Shown one piece after another: positions 1 through 10,249 of a stretch of 27,176 nucleotides of DNA (position 1 is the stretch's first letter; every line of letters begins with the position of its first letter). The stretch spans positions 952,457 through 979,632 of the forward strand of contig MNCI01018059.1 in NCBI GenBank assembly GCA_015680685.1, read 5' to 3'. Position numbers and translations under genes: made by a program. The notes below the pieces were generated by a model. That model worked only from the letters and a program-made list of their open reading frames with translations, had not been told where the DNA came from and made no database searches. This DNA comes from Gnetum montanum. Lineage: Eukaryota; Streptophyta; Gnetopsida; Gnetales; Gnetaceae.

Positions 1-376
1 TGTTACGTGTGGCGATCCCAGTAACGATTAGCGTTTGGTAAGCCACAGTTGCATAGTTCAGGGTGTGTCCGGTAAGTGGGAATAGATGCTGACGCTAGTT
101 AATTTAGACTTAGGACATTAGTTAGAGTTAGCTTAGTTTCTCAACCCTTTCCTCTGATAGCATAGAAGATAAACTGAAAAATACCAAAAAATCACATACC
201 TCAGACTTGCTTAACCATACACCGTGACACTTACAAACAAGCCTGGGAAGACAACGAACGATTAACCCCAAGTGTTTCTTGTGGTGTTAAGGCATTTAGT
301 CTACGAAGTTCAACCGGATCGTGCGTGCACGCTCGTATTTGTATGGTTGAGTGTAGGGGTACCTTGCCACTCATCA
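1..376 (+). mobile_element. Terminal part of a gypsy LTR, inverted relative to the other copies
   Basis: The reverse complement of this stretch matches the LTR family seen at 3476, 9263, 22802 and 26935. It shares the GGTACCCCTACACTCAACC block near the edge, the AACGCTAATCGTTACT block and the final CTCATCA edge at 370-376. The other copies begin with TGATGAG on +, so this one lies the other way round. No tRNA primer site follows position 376, so the edge is best read as the outer 3' end of a + strand element whose body lies left of the window. Family membership is seen directly; the outer-edge reading is inference. Confidence 0.8.
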
Positions 377-559
377 AGCCCTATGGAATATCTAAATGTT
401 AAATCATTTTTGCATATGCTTGAATCAATTGACTTTGCTATAGATCCTTTCATGAGAAGTGATTCATATGTAATGGCTTTCTATATGTTTTTGTTCTAAA
501 ATGATATATCCTTAGTAACAAATTTTGCTTCTTATAGTATAACATTATCCTTAAAACTA
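377..559. other. Unassigned stretch between the LTR end and copia-like sequence
   Basis: AT-rich sequence with no recognisable protein in any frame. It probably belongs to the 3' non-pol part of the copia-like element that ends to its right, into which the LTR at 1-376 may have inserted. Nothing more can be supported. Confidence 0.3.
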
Positions 560-697
560 TGATCCTTGAAGCCATTCTCATGCTTCATTCCCTTTTTGTG
601 CATGTCCAAAAAGGGGAAGAAGTGCTTAGTAGTTGTATTGTGATTATACTAATCCATTCTCACAAGTTTTAGACATTACCAAAAAGGGAGAGATTTT
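560..697 (+). mobile_element. 3' internal end of a SIRE-like copia element with polypurine tract
   Basis: Two purine runs, CAAAAAGGGGAAGAAG near 608 and AAAAAGGGAGAGA at 681-693, look like the repeated 'AAAAAGGGGGAGA' tracts that close the internal region of SIRE/Maximus copia retrotransposons. The second is followed at 698 by TGATCATTTG, a plausible LTR start. No pol sequence is visible, so only the extreme 3' end of the element is present. The clade is inferred from the tract and the long LTR. Confidence 0.5.
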
Positions 698-1775
698 TGA
701 TCATTTGGTATGTCAAAACCTTAAGAAAAATGAACAACAAGGTTTTTCATGTGATTGTTGTGTTTCTAGGACAAGAACTTGGATTTGGACAAAAGGAGAG
801 CTCAAGGACATCTACAAGAAAGCAAGCAGAAATTCAAAGAGCATGGACAAGGAATGAAGATTTCAAAGTACAAATAAAATTGAAGAAAATTAGTAAAGAT
901 GTCTCCAGCAAACAACAAATGTCTTGGCTAAATTAAAGGTTGCTCAAATGAAGATGTCTTTGAAAAACAGCAAATGTCTTTCTATTGAGAAAGACGTCTT
1001 CATGAAGACATCTTCACAAAAACATCTTTCCTGTGGAGAAGACGTCTTTCTAGAGTAAAGGTCTAATGCAGATAGATGTCTCAACCTCGAAGAAGACATC
1101 TCCAGTGATTGTTAGATAGTCGTTGTATGAATTTTGAGGTGATTTCAGAAACATATTGGCTATAAGAAGACTTTATTCCATTAGAAAATAAGAAAGTATT
1201 ATGTACTACCAACTGTAATTATCAAGCAATCATTATAATCACCATTCTCTTTCCATTGTTCCTCATTGCACTATCTTTTGTCTATTTTATTTGGTTAAAG
1301 TGAGTTGTACCTTAAAGTACAAGGATCAGCAAACTTAGTTGCATTCATTCTTTGTAATTGTTGTTCTCTTTTGTTGCCCTACGGGGTTGATGTGCTTCTT
1401 GGATGAAGGAATCTTGCTTAAGCTTGTTAGGATCCTACAGGATTGAGTGTTGGTGTAGTGCCACAACACTCTAGAGCAAAGCTCAAGTTGTAAAAACTAT
1501 AGGATCCTAGAAATCACATTCTAAGTTTTTCGGAACCTTATAGGGTTGAGTGGATTTGTTGCATTGAATCACTTCATAGTGAAGCTTAGAGCTTGTATAG
1601 GGTGTGGTATCCTTCAAACCACATTTGAGAGCAATAAATTTTAGAGGTGTGTTAGCAAACTACCCTTCAAGTGTTAACTACCCAAGATGGAAAACCACGT
1701 TAAAATTGGTGTATGTGCTTTGTCTCAATGAGTTTTTAATTTGGGGAACTTATTCATCCCCCCTTTCTAAGTTCA
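698..1775 (+). mobile_element. Putative 3' LTR of the SIRE-like copia element
   Basis: The segment runs from TGATCATTTG just after the purine tract to about TTATTCATCCCCCCTTTC and TTCA near 1775, which resembles the 'TTATTCACCCCCC' terminus common in SIRE-type LTRs. The length of about 1.08 kb suits that clade. AATAAA at 1633-1638 could act as the LTR polyadenylation signal. The left half carries many GACGTCTT/GACATCTT boxes. No partner LTR is in the window, so both ends are approximate. Confidence 0.45.
930..1115. repeat. Cluster of palindromic AAGACGTCTT-type boxes
   Basis: Roughly nine copies of a short box related to AAGACGTCTT occur in about 190 bases, some as ATGTCTT or GACATCTTC variants and on both strands. 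Examples are AAGACGTCTTC near 983, GAAGACATCTTC near 1003 and GAAGACGTCTTTC near 1040. The core GACGTC is self-complementary. The cluster lies in the upstream half of the putative LTR, where promoter elements would sit. Confidence 0.6.
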
Positions 1776-2989
1776 ATGAGACTCAAAAAAATGCCTTATA
1801 AGTTACTACTGCCTCACTTCCCAAGTGGAAAAACTACAATTATGTCTAAGTATGGGCTTGGGAAGGCTAAAAATGCCTTGGGAACTACCAAATTTGGCAT
1901 TTTCATGGGTTTTGTATAGGTACATCCTCAATTACGTTGAAACTATCTACCCCCAACATAGATGATGTTAGGTTTTCACTTCCCAAAAAATCCCAGCATA
2001 GTCACCACAAAGCCCAACATAGCTATAAGACCAACATTGGTGTTGTTGGGTTTTCCATCTTCCCAGCAACACCTAGCATAGTCATAACATTTTCTAATGA
2101 TGGCAGCATGGCTAACGTAGTCATCATGGATCTCCAGCAAATGCAGTTTGGCCAACGTAGCCACCCAAGATTTCAGCAGATTCCAACAGATGTCAACATA
2201 GTCCTCCAATACCAATGTAGTCAAGGTGAAGGCCATCATAGTCACAAAATTCCATTTACTATTTTTAGTATGCAAATGGATTTTGATGGCCTTGATGCAT
2301 CAAAACTTACTAGAAATGTTCAACTATGCTGGAAATCATAACCGTTACACCTACAACCAACATCAATATGTCAACAATCATGGTAGAAATTTGTAGCATT
2401 AAATCAACAACCTAAAGCCTATAAAACCTCAGCTTGAACACCATATTGAGATTCTAAATACTTTTCAACAGTACCAAATTTTTACAATCCATAACCTTTT
2501 GCAACCTTGAGAGCTTATATTCCATTTGGTATCTATGCTTATCTATGCTGAGCATTAGATACCCATGGAGTAATATCACTGGAGTAAGATCTTATACCAC
2601 TGTTAACACCATCTATAATCAAAGTTGCAAACTTCAATAGAAACCTACGAGTTACAAGAAATTGGAATTGAAAAGTACTTGGACAATGGAGATTGATTGC
2701 AGAACACAACTTATCAGCTCCAATAGGCTTCAAGTTCCATCTAAGCAATCTTCTTGTGCTTTAAGCAACCATCTATACTCTTTGAACTTTACAATTTCAT
2801 TAAATAAAGTTTTCAATTCATTTGTAGTGTAGATTTTATTCAAAATTTCATTCTGTATTAATTCATTTTTGTTTGAATCTACAATTTACTTTCCCATTTA
2901 CACTTTGTAAGTCCCTAGGTGATTGACAAAATCATCCAAGGTACCTTGAATCCTATTTTTTGAGGTCCCTTGGGATTTAAGGTTAGGAT
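1776..2989. other. Unassigned region with a degenerate AACATAG motif repeat
   Basis: No protein family is recognisable. The longest open frame (1937-2341, +, 134 codons) has a composition driven by repeated CAACATAG/CAGCATAG/CAACGTAG words, seen about ten times between 1955 and 2245 at spacings of about 20 to 45 bases. It resembles a degenerate tandem array rather than a gene. The rest is plain AT-rich sequence. Confidence 0.45.
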
Positions 2990-3475
2990 GTCACAACCTA
3001 GGATTTTTGATTTTCCAATGACCGAATTTTCCAAGTGCTACATAAACCCAATAACAACAAAATATAAAAATAGGAAAATGTAATTTGAAAGAGGAAAACA
3101 CAAATTTGGAAAGAGAAAAAAGCAATGTGCAATTCAATATTACTATTATTCAAAAAAGAGCAAATCTCAAAATCAAAAAATATAATTTGAAATAGGAAAA
3201 CACAAATATGAAAATGGAAAAATACAATTTGCAATTTAATATTACTATTATTTGAAAAGGGAACAATAAGAAATTGAAAAAAAATAATTTAATATTATCA
3301 TCAATTAGAAATTGCATGAAGATTAAATGAAATCTGAAAATACAAAAATAAAATTCAATATTATTCTTATTTTGAAAAGACAAATAGGGAAAAATTAGAA
3401 ATTGCATGAAAATACAATTAACTATTGAAATCAAAAAAAGAATTCGAAAGTTATCATACCTGAAACATCAAATAG
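2990..3475. repeat. A-rich degenerate tandem repeat, left of gypsy element 1
   Basis: Blocks of about 120 bases recur with the words GAAAACACAAAT, CAATTTGCAATT and TTCAATATTACTATTATT, spaced by A-rich spacers. The same vocabulary returns at 10250-10790 and 11920-12135, so the gypsy element at 3476-10244 was inserted into this repeat. Open frames on the minus strand here are low-complexity Phe/Ile translations and are not genes. Confidence 0.65.
3471..3475. repeat. Target-site duplication AATAG, left copy
   Basis: AATAG lies directly before the TGATGAG start of the LTR at 3476. The same five bases directly follow the CTCATCA end of the other LTR at 10244. Five base pairs is the normal duplication made by gypsy integrases, and it fixes both ends of the element. 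Confidence 0.85.
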
Positions 3476-4115
3476 TGATGAGCAACAAGTACCTCATATG
3501 CCCAACCATACAAATCACAAGTGTTCATGTGCAATCTGATCAAATTATGTGGATGGGACTAGTATGGTATCTAGATTATTAAGCATTGACATAAGTTGTT
3601 GTCTTCTCACTTAGACTAGTGGTAGTTTGGTCATGTGTGATTTAGTCCAGAGTGAGGCATATGATTATTGATGTTGTGTGACCCTTAAACTAATTGAATG
3701 ATAATATAGAAATTAATTAATTAATCTAATTAATTAATAAAATAAAATTCTAAACTATCCTAAGAATGATAAGTGTCTATTCCTAGCTTCCCGTACATGT
3801 CTTGAACTCACATACCCACTGTTGGAATTACCAAGTGTTATGCTAGTAGGCAAACCAAGTAATAACGTTGCTAGGATTACCAAGTGAATACGTGTTTACA
3901 CTCAAAACTAGTCATGCTCATTCCACCAATTGATTAATATGCATGAAATTGTAAACATTAACTAAGTACATCAAAAGTAAATTGTATTAAAATTAAACCT
4001 ATTCTAAGTCAAAGTACTACAATGGATAGGAATTACTCTCAATTTTATTGCAATTCATGGAATGTGTCTTAAATAAGACACCATACAATTGACTCAAATC
4101 CACATTGTAGGCATT

Positions 4116-4683
4116 CACTGACTATTTGCTAGGATTACAAGAGAAAACTACAAGAGTCTAGCTACACTACTGACCAAATGATGCCTAATACGTGGCACAT
4201 ACTCACATATTTATAGACAAATATAGGCATTATGTTGATAGGAATACGTTAATGCATTTAGCTACATCAACAAGGAGGCATCAATGGGGCTTTGTCAATG
4301 AGGATTACATTGCTTTGCATTGACAGAGATGCATTAATGTATTTAGCTATGTCAACAGGGATGCATTGATAGGGCCTTGTTGACAAGGATGCAAGAACTC
4401 ACTAACTATTTGTTAGGATTAAGGAAGAAAACTATAAGAGTCTAGCTACACTATTGACCAAATGATGTCAAATATGCAATGAGTGCTTGCATATTTATAG
4501 GCAAATACAAGCATTAGGTCAACAAGGATACATTAATGCATTTAGCTACATTGACAAAAATGTGTCAACAAGGATGCATCAATGGGGCTTCATCGATGAG
4601 GATGTGTCAACGAGGCTACGTCAACGCATCTAAGATGTGTTGTGTGTTAATGTATCAATGCATTTTTATCCATACATATGTGA
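4116..4683. repeat. 284-bp tandem duplication inside the 3' LTR
   Basis: The block starting CACTGACTATTTGCTAGG at 4116 recurs as CACTAACTATTTGTTAGG at 4400. It includes the GTCTAGCTACACTA and GCATTAATGCATTTAGCTAC-like words and the 'ATTTATAGRCAAATA' word. The other LTR at 9263-10244 has only one copy, so the duplication arose in this LTR after insertion, or was lost from the other. Confidence 0.7.
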
Positions 4684-4795
4684 TGATGCATCTAAGATGT
4701 GTCAACAAGGATGCATCAACAAGGCTTCATCAACAAGGATGTGTCAACAAGGCCTCATTGACAAGGATGCATCGATGAAGTGTCCCAACATATCA
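4540..4795. repeat. Minisatellite of about 14-bp units in the 3' LTR
   Basis: Successive units such as GTCAACAAGGATGC, ATCAACAAGGCTTC, ATCAACAAGGATGT, GTCAACAAGGCCTC and ATTGACAAGGATGC run in register from about 4697 to 4784, with looser copies to the left. The 5' LTR has fewer copies (about 10028-10125). Frames reading through this array on + are repeat translations, not proteins. Confidence 0.75.
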
Positions 4796-4805
4796 CATCT
4801 CATCA

Positions 4806-7236
4806 TATCCCCAGAATTAACTAAAAACTCATCCTCGAGTTATATATAAATGGATGAAATCTTATTACAAAAATTATGGGATGACTAACACTAGATTGGC
4901 TACCATTACAAAATTATAGTGTTGCATTACAAAATTTTATTTGAGTGAATGTATTACAAAATGATGAAAAAACTGAAAAGACATCAACGTTTGCAAAATT
5001 ATAGAGATCTTTAAAAATCCACTGAAGATGAATCTTCTTGTTATCACTAGCAATGGCAAACTTTCCAACCTTGATTGTTATGTTGATGGTTCCCTTTTTA
5101 TATAGAACATTCTTGAAGGATGGACTAAAATTTCTTCTCATTGTCCCATGGATCTAACAAACATGTGATGTTTGAACTTTAATCCTTGTATGTGCCACTC
5201 TTTGTCCATGGGCATAGCCTCTGTTGTTCTCCTCTTAGACTCATTTCCTTTGCTTTTACAAGATCTTCAACCTTAGGGATTCCATTTAGTATCATCTAAA
5301 ATCACCAAAGGATCAACATTAGTTTTGATAATTTTTCATTAATGATTAACCCTTTCTAAATCCTTAGTTAGTTCAAAATTTGAAAAAAATTTGGCATGTA
5401 AGCTTAAGATGATTTCATAGTAATATTTCCCAAGGCTCTAAGATAGATAAAATCATCAAGTTGTTTAAGTTATTTTCATTATTTTTACTATTAGTTACCA
5501 TAATGTTCAAAAATGGGATGTTATAAAAATTTCAAAAAGTACATCCTTAATCCCCTCCCCGCTTTCACCATGATAAATGAGCTTAACTTTGGAAGCACAC
5601 AAATTTTTGAACAATTAAAACCAAAGGTCTTGCTCACAAGATGACCAAGAAATATTGAATTTGAAGAATATTTTAATAGAAAAGTAGTAAAAATTCATCG
5701 AAATTGATGAGAAGTAGTCCCAAAATCATGCATAAATTTAGAGAAGTCATCAATGATGTTCTTAAAGATGTGAGGTTTGGTTCAAAGCCATGATCAACAA
5801 AAGTTATCCAAGTGGGTCCTCCCTAAAGTACGCTCCAACCATAATGCCCTTGCATAACTACTTCTATAGATGTTCGTGGGTACCTTAGAAGTTAAATGTA
5901 GATCATGACTTTATTTCAAACAACATACAACTACCTCGGTTAGGATCCTGCACTATACTAAACAAAATCATTAGGCTCATGATGGCATGTAGTAGTGAGG
6001 TGAATAATGGAATGAGAAGAGATTGTAGATATTGAAATGTAAGTTACTTAACCATGTCCACAATAGGCCCTTGTGTCAATTATGATTAAGATAATCATCA
6101 TACCTATTCATTTAAGTTTCAAACCAAGTCCATACCATTAATAGTGGCCTCGCATTAATGTGCCCCTTCTTACCTACCATCATGAGTCCATAACAACCAC
6201 AGAGAGCAGACATCACTCCAAAAAGAGAAGAATGAAGGAATAAAGGGGCTTAGTTAAAGGAGTACCTTTAGGCATGGGTACCATATCTTTCCAACCCCAT
6301 AACCAATGCTTGTAGCCCATTATTATGTCTAAGGGGTGTGCTTTGAATTCCTTTTTTTTTTCTTTCTCTCTTATTTTTCTTTCTTTGTTTTTGTTTTTTT
6401 TTCTCTCTCTCTCTCTCTTTTGAACCACACTATGCAAAGACATGATTCATTTTTATTAGATGATGATAGGAGTGATGATATGTTCCATGAGGAGTCATAG
6501 GCCCCAAGAATAAAATCAAGAAGAGAACCCAACAAATCCCCTTAAGGTCACACCCTTTGCCATTCCCACTTGGTCTTTTCGCCCTTTCTTCAAAGTACAA
6601 TGATCACTAGTTAATTTTAGTTTCATGTAAGAAGAACCATATTGTTTTCATGATAAAGACCTTGTATTTAGAGAATTAGAGAGATGGATGATGTGGTCTC
6701 ACTACTTTACACAATTATTTACCTAATCATCTTGATAGCATAGGAAAAGATCCAACACATGATGTTGACTTCCGCATAACAATTAATAGTATTTTTATTA
6801 ATAATGACATAGTAGGCATTCATAAAACATAAAGGAAATGATTCAATAAAAGATAAAATTATAAAGAAATGAAAAATAACAAAGCATATTAAGAATTAGA
6901 AAATTTTTGAAGAAAGAGAAAAAGGGAAAAAATTGTAAAATGAAAAGGTAAAAATGCACTTATTAGTTCTTAATTCAAGATGGAGCATCTTCCCCATGGC
7001 TAAACTCATAGACGAGCATTCAAAAAATGGACCACACATTCCCTTGGTTATACACCATAAGTTTTTCATTTATCATTTTTAATGATTTAATTTTTCACTT
7101 GGTAGCATATTTAATAGTTATGATAATCACATTCGATCATATGAAGACATATCTTTAGCTAGACTAGAAGACGTTTTCTTTTTAACGGGTCTAGACATGT
7201 TCCTTGTTTATTTTTTATTTTAGTTCTTGTATCTCT
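4806..7236 (-). other. 3' noncoding region of gypsy element 1
   Basis: No protein domain is recognisable over 2.4 kb. Blocks are shared with 23623-25500 of element 2: GTGGGTCCTCC near 5812 and 24364, a block around GCATGGGTA at 6275 and 24828, TCTAAGNGGTGTGCTTTGAATT at 6329 and 24893, and CTTNAGGTCACACCCTTT at 6541 and 25071. This places the stretch between coding region and 3' LTR in both elements. A pyrimidine tract lies at 6352-6420. Confidence 0.65.
6352..6420. repeat. Pyrimidine tract with (CT)n
   Basis: About 70 bases of almost pure T and C, ending in a CTCTCTCTCTCTCTC run. The minus-strand open frame here is a Lys/Arg/Glu-rich translation of this tract. Confidence 0.85.
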
Positions 7237-7719
7237 TTATTTAACATCTTCTTTTGGTGTATGGTCAAAGTGTAAGATTTTATTCTCTAAGTTCTCTATT
7301 TGGTTTATTTTCTTAGGACAAGAACTAATAATAAGTGGGTTTGATGTTTCCATGCTTCTTTTAAAGGATTTTGTATTCTCATTTTTAGGCCACTGGGTGT
7401 CTTTTGATTTAGTGCCTATCGTGTAGACTTGATTTTGCAAACACACTTGTTCCTTAAGTTTGTTGTGGGTTGGTATAGGGATCGTGTTAACACTTTGAAC
7501 TTTCAACACACAAGTGCATCCTTTATCATTATTAATAATGCATAGCATTTTATGTCTCTTCACAATAATAGGTTCATCTATTATGGTTTGTGTCAGATTG
7601 GTAATGGTTGTTGGTTGTTGTGTAGGATTAAGAGAAATTATTTTTGTGAGGATAAGGGTTACACTAGATTGTCCTTGTGCTAGTTTTGATGAGCTAGTAG
7701 GTCTACAGGTTTTATTCAC
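7237..7719 (-). pseudogene. Downstream gag or gag-pro remnant of element 1
   Basis: An open frame of 160 codons without stops, lying downstream of the gag-like frame in the element's orientation but in a different frame. It is rich in Thr, Ser, Asn and Lys and has no recognisable catalytic motif. It could be the C-terminal tail of gag or the linker before protease. From here the element passes directly into 3' noncoding sequence, so pol has been lost. I do not recognise the protein itself; the assignment rests on position. Confidence 0.4.
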
Positions 7720-8215
7720 ATGTGTGGAAACTATCCTAAAGAAAGGATGTTTCTAAGACAATTGCTAAGATCTACTAACATGATCATTTACTTGTATGTT
7801 CATGGCACAAGTGACAATTTTCTATTGAGGTTGTGGTGCCAATCTTTCCTACATTTTTTATGGTGACATATGTTGAAGTATGAAAGTATTGAGGATGTGA
7901 TGGAGGATAAGAGGTATGAGATGGTGATCCCATAGGAGATGTTGTGGGTTGATGATATTTAGAAGAGAAGTAGTGATGATTTGAGATAGACGAAGTAGAA
8001 CCATTTTGACAAATAGGTTGTTGAACATAGTATCCATAAGTGTTCAGTTGGCAATAAGGGTATTGCTAGGTTGTTGATGGCATCCCCCATGACTATGAAT
8101 TTTGCCATTGTGGTTGATAGTAGTTTTGAGGTTGATAAAAAGTCCCACTAGGATTGTATTGTTAGTTATAGGATTGTCTATAATTACCTTGTAGGAAAGG
8201 CAATCTCTTAGACAT

Positions 8216-9130
8216 TTACTTTTCTACGAACTTGGGATTTAAAGAAAAAGCCCCAAACTCTTGTAGATGTAACATAATTGGGCAATAGCCCTTTAGATGT
8301 TCACATTGATAGATGTCACATCCATCACCCTCTTTTATATATGAGTTTGTAACCTCTTCTACTATAGTTATTTTTCCTATTTGCCAGTAAGTATCCTTAC
8401 CTGTTTCTTTGTTCTTTTTCCTCTTCTTGTTTTGATCACTTAATCCTTTTTGCTTTACCTTTTCCTCTATGATTTTCAAGTTGGCTGTAACTTTTTCATT
8501 CATCAACTCCCACATCTTACCTATCCTTGCTTCAATCTTAGCGATAGACTTTTGTATTCTTTGGTGCTTATGGGGTATTCTAACTGCCTCTGTGATTTGT
8601 ATCATGCTTCTCGTACTCAACAAGGGTTCATCATCATCAAACATATCATGATGATAATCTCTATTTCTATTTATTTGATTATGATGATCTTGTCTATGCT
8701 CACTTTAATGTCTTTCATCTTGCTTTTGCTTTCTATTTCTATCTTCATCTTGATCCCTTGTTGTATCTCTATATTTATACCTAAGTTCATCTTCATTAAT
8801 ACTAGACATTGAAGAGGAAGAAGAAGATGGTGAACTGGAAGAATTGCCATGGCTCTTATATCTTTCCCTATGGTTCCTTAATTTATCTCTTCTAGGTTTG
8901 GAGGAGGTCCTAGGCCTTGAGGCCCTCCTTATTCTAGGACTAACTACAACCCCTCTAGAATTATCTATATCAATTGAACATAATCTTTGAATGTAGTAAG
9001 GGTCTACATGAGCATTTGAGATCCCTGCTCGTAGTTGTTCACTCTAATTTTCTTTAGTATAGATCCTATCATTTCTCGTACTAGTGTTCTCATCATGTAA
9101 TGGATTATTAGTTCTATGTGAAGAAGACAT
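8216..9130 (-). pseudogene. Decayed gag-like frame of gypsy element 1
   Basis: One frame of 305 codons runs from an ATG at 9128-9130 to the stop at 8216, broken by a TAG and a TAA inside. It starts MSSSHRTNNP, passes a basic Arg/Lys/Ser-rich stretch and a Ser run, then a charged helical, probably coiled-coil segment (about residues 175-230), and ends near a knuckle-like CDIYQCEHLKGYC. Athila/Tat gag proteins often have CX2CX3HX4C here; the second Cys appears replaced by Tyr. A Gln/Pro/Tyr-rich tail with further stops continues to about 7800. I cannot see the usual gag core fold, so part may be deleted. The reading order fits transcription from the LTR at 9263-10244. Confidence 0.65.
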
Positions 9131-9237
9131 GTTTTTAATTAATAATGTATGTGACTTAAAATATTAATTTTTCTTAAAAGATAAGTCATTAATGCTTTTA
9201 CAACAATCGGTTGTAACATAACTAATCTAGACCACTA

Positions 9238-9262
9238 GCACCATCCCTAGCAACAGTGGCAA
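9238..9262 (-). promoter_or_regulatory. Primer binding site of element 1, tRNA-Asp type
   Basis: On the minus strand, directly after the LTR edge, the sequence reads TTGCCACTGTTGCTAGGG and continues ATGGTGC. The Athila/Tat primer site, complementary to the tRNA-Asp 3' end, is TTGGCGCCGTTGCCGGGG. The differences are mostly at former C/G positions, as expected from CpG decay. The site orients the element and supports the clade. Confidence 0.75.
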
Positions 9263-10244
9263 TGATGAGCAGTGGGTACCCCCTATGCCCAACCATATGA
9301 ATCACAAGTGTTCATGTGCAATCTAGTTGAATTCTATAGATGGGACTAGTGTGGTATCTATATTATTAAGCATTAATTGTAGGTCATTATCTTCTCACTA
9401 GGACTAGTGGTCGTTTGGTCACGTGTGGTTTAGTCCAGAGTGATGCATATGATTATTGATGTTGTGCAATCCTTAAACTAATTGAATAATAATATATAAA
9501 TTAATCTAATTAAGTAATAAAATAAAATCCTAAACTATCCTAAGGACGATGAGTATCCATTCCCAGCTTACCATACACATCCTGAACTCACATGTCCACT
9601 GCTAGGATTACCAAGTGTTATGCTACTAGGCAAACCAAGTAATAACACTATTGGGATTACCAAGCAAATACGTGTTTACACTCGAAACTAGTCACGCTCA
9701 TTTCGCCAGTTGATTAATATGCATGAAAATGTAAATATTAACTAAGCACATCAAAAGTAAATTTCATTAAAAGTAAATCTATTCTAAGTCAAAGTGCTGT
9801 AATGGATAGGAATTAATCTTGACCTTATTATTGTTCATGGAATGTGTCCAGGCACAATACCACTCAAATAAGATGTCGTACAATTAACTCAAATCCACGT
9901 TGCAAACACTCACTCACTATTTGCTAGGATTACAAGAGAAAACTACAAGAGTCTAGCTACACTATTAACCAAATGGTGCTAAATATGTGGTAAGTGCTCA
10001 CATATTAATAGGCAAATATAGGTATTACGTCGATGAGGATGCATTAATGCATTTAGCTACGTCAAAGAGGATGCATCAACAAAGATGCCTTGACAAGGAT
10101 GCATCAATGAGGCTGCATCAACGCATCTAAGATGTGTTGCCCATTAATGCATCAATGCATTTTCATCCACATATGCGACAACACATATCAGATGCATCAA
10201 CAGGGATGCATTGACGAAGTTGCCTAACATATCACATCTCATCA
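9263..10244 (-). repeat. 5' LTR of gypsy element 1
   Basis: 982 bp, TGATGAG to CTCATCA, collinear with 3476-4805 but without the 284-bp duplication. It shares the CCCAACCATA, CACAAGTGTTCATGTGCAATCT and AGTCTAGCTACACTA blocks. By eye about one base in eight differs between the two LTRs, mostly transitions, so they have been diverging for a long time. Confidence 0.88.
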
Positions 10245-10249
10245 AATAG
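10245..10249. repeat. Target-site duplication AATAG, right copy
   Basis: AATAG follows the CTCATCA end of the 5' LTR and matches 3471-3475. Confidence 0.85.

Larger units (their letters stand above)
3476..4805 (-). repeat. 3' LTR of gypsy element 1
   Basis: Starts TGATGAG and ends CTCATCA, and is collinear with 9263-10244. At 1330 bp it is about 350 bp longer than its partner, largely because of a 284-bp internal tandem duplication (4116-4399 and 4400-4683). Its right third is a minisatellite of about 14-bp units of the ATCAACAAGGATGC type. The polypurine tract should lie just inside on the minus strand; only a weak G run (TTCTGGGGATA) is present there. Confidence 0.88.
3476..10244 (-). mobile_element. 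Complete gag-only gypsy LTR retrotransposon (element 1, Athila/Tat-like)
   Basis: Two direct LTRs (3476-4805 and 9263-10244) with TGATGAG...CTCATCA ends enclose 4.46 kb, and AATAG duplications flank the whole. A primer site resembling the 3' end of tRNA-Asp adjoins the inner edge of the right LTR on the minus strand. So the element is transcribed leftward, with its 5' LTR at 9263-10244. Inside are a decayed gag (7237-9130) and about 2.4 kb of 3' noncoding sequence shared with element 2 (for example near 6275 and 24826). No protease, reverse transcriptase, RNase H or integrase is visible. The LTRs differ at many sites, mostly transitions, so the insertion is old. Confidence 0.88.

Noticed and set aside
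4536-4849. Open frames with repeated Met-Cys-Gln-Gln-Gly-Cys-type translation
   Set aside because: They are translations of the 14-bp LTR minisatellite in different frames.
6213-6443. Minus-strand frame with a Lys/Arg/Glu-rich stretch
   Set aside because: The charged stretch is the pyrimidine microsatellite at 6352-6420. The remaining similarity to element 2 is at DNA level in a noncoding region.
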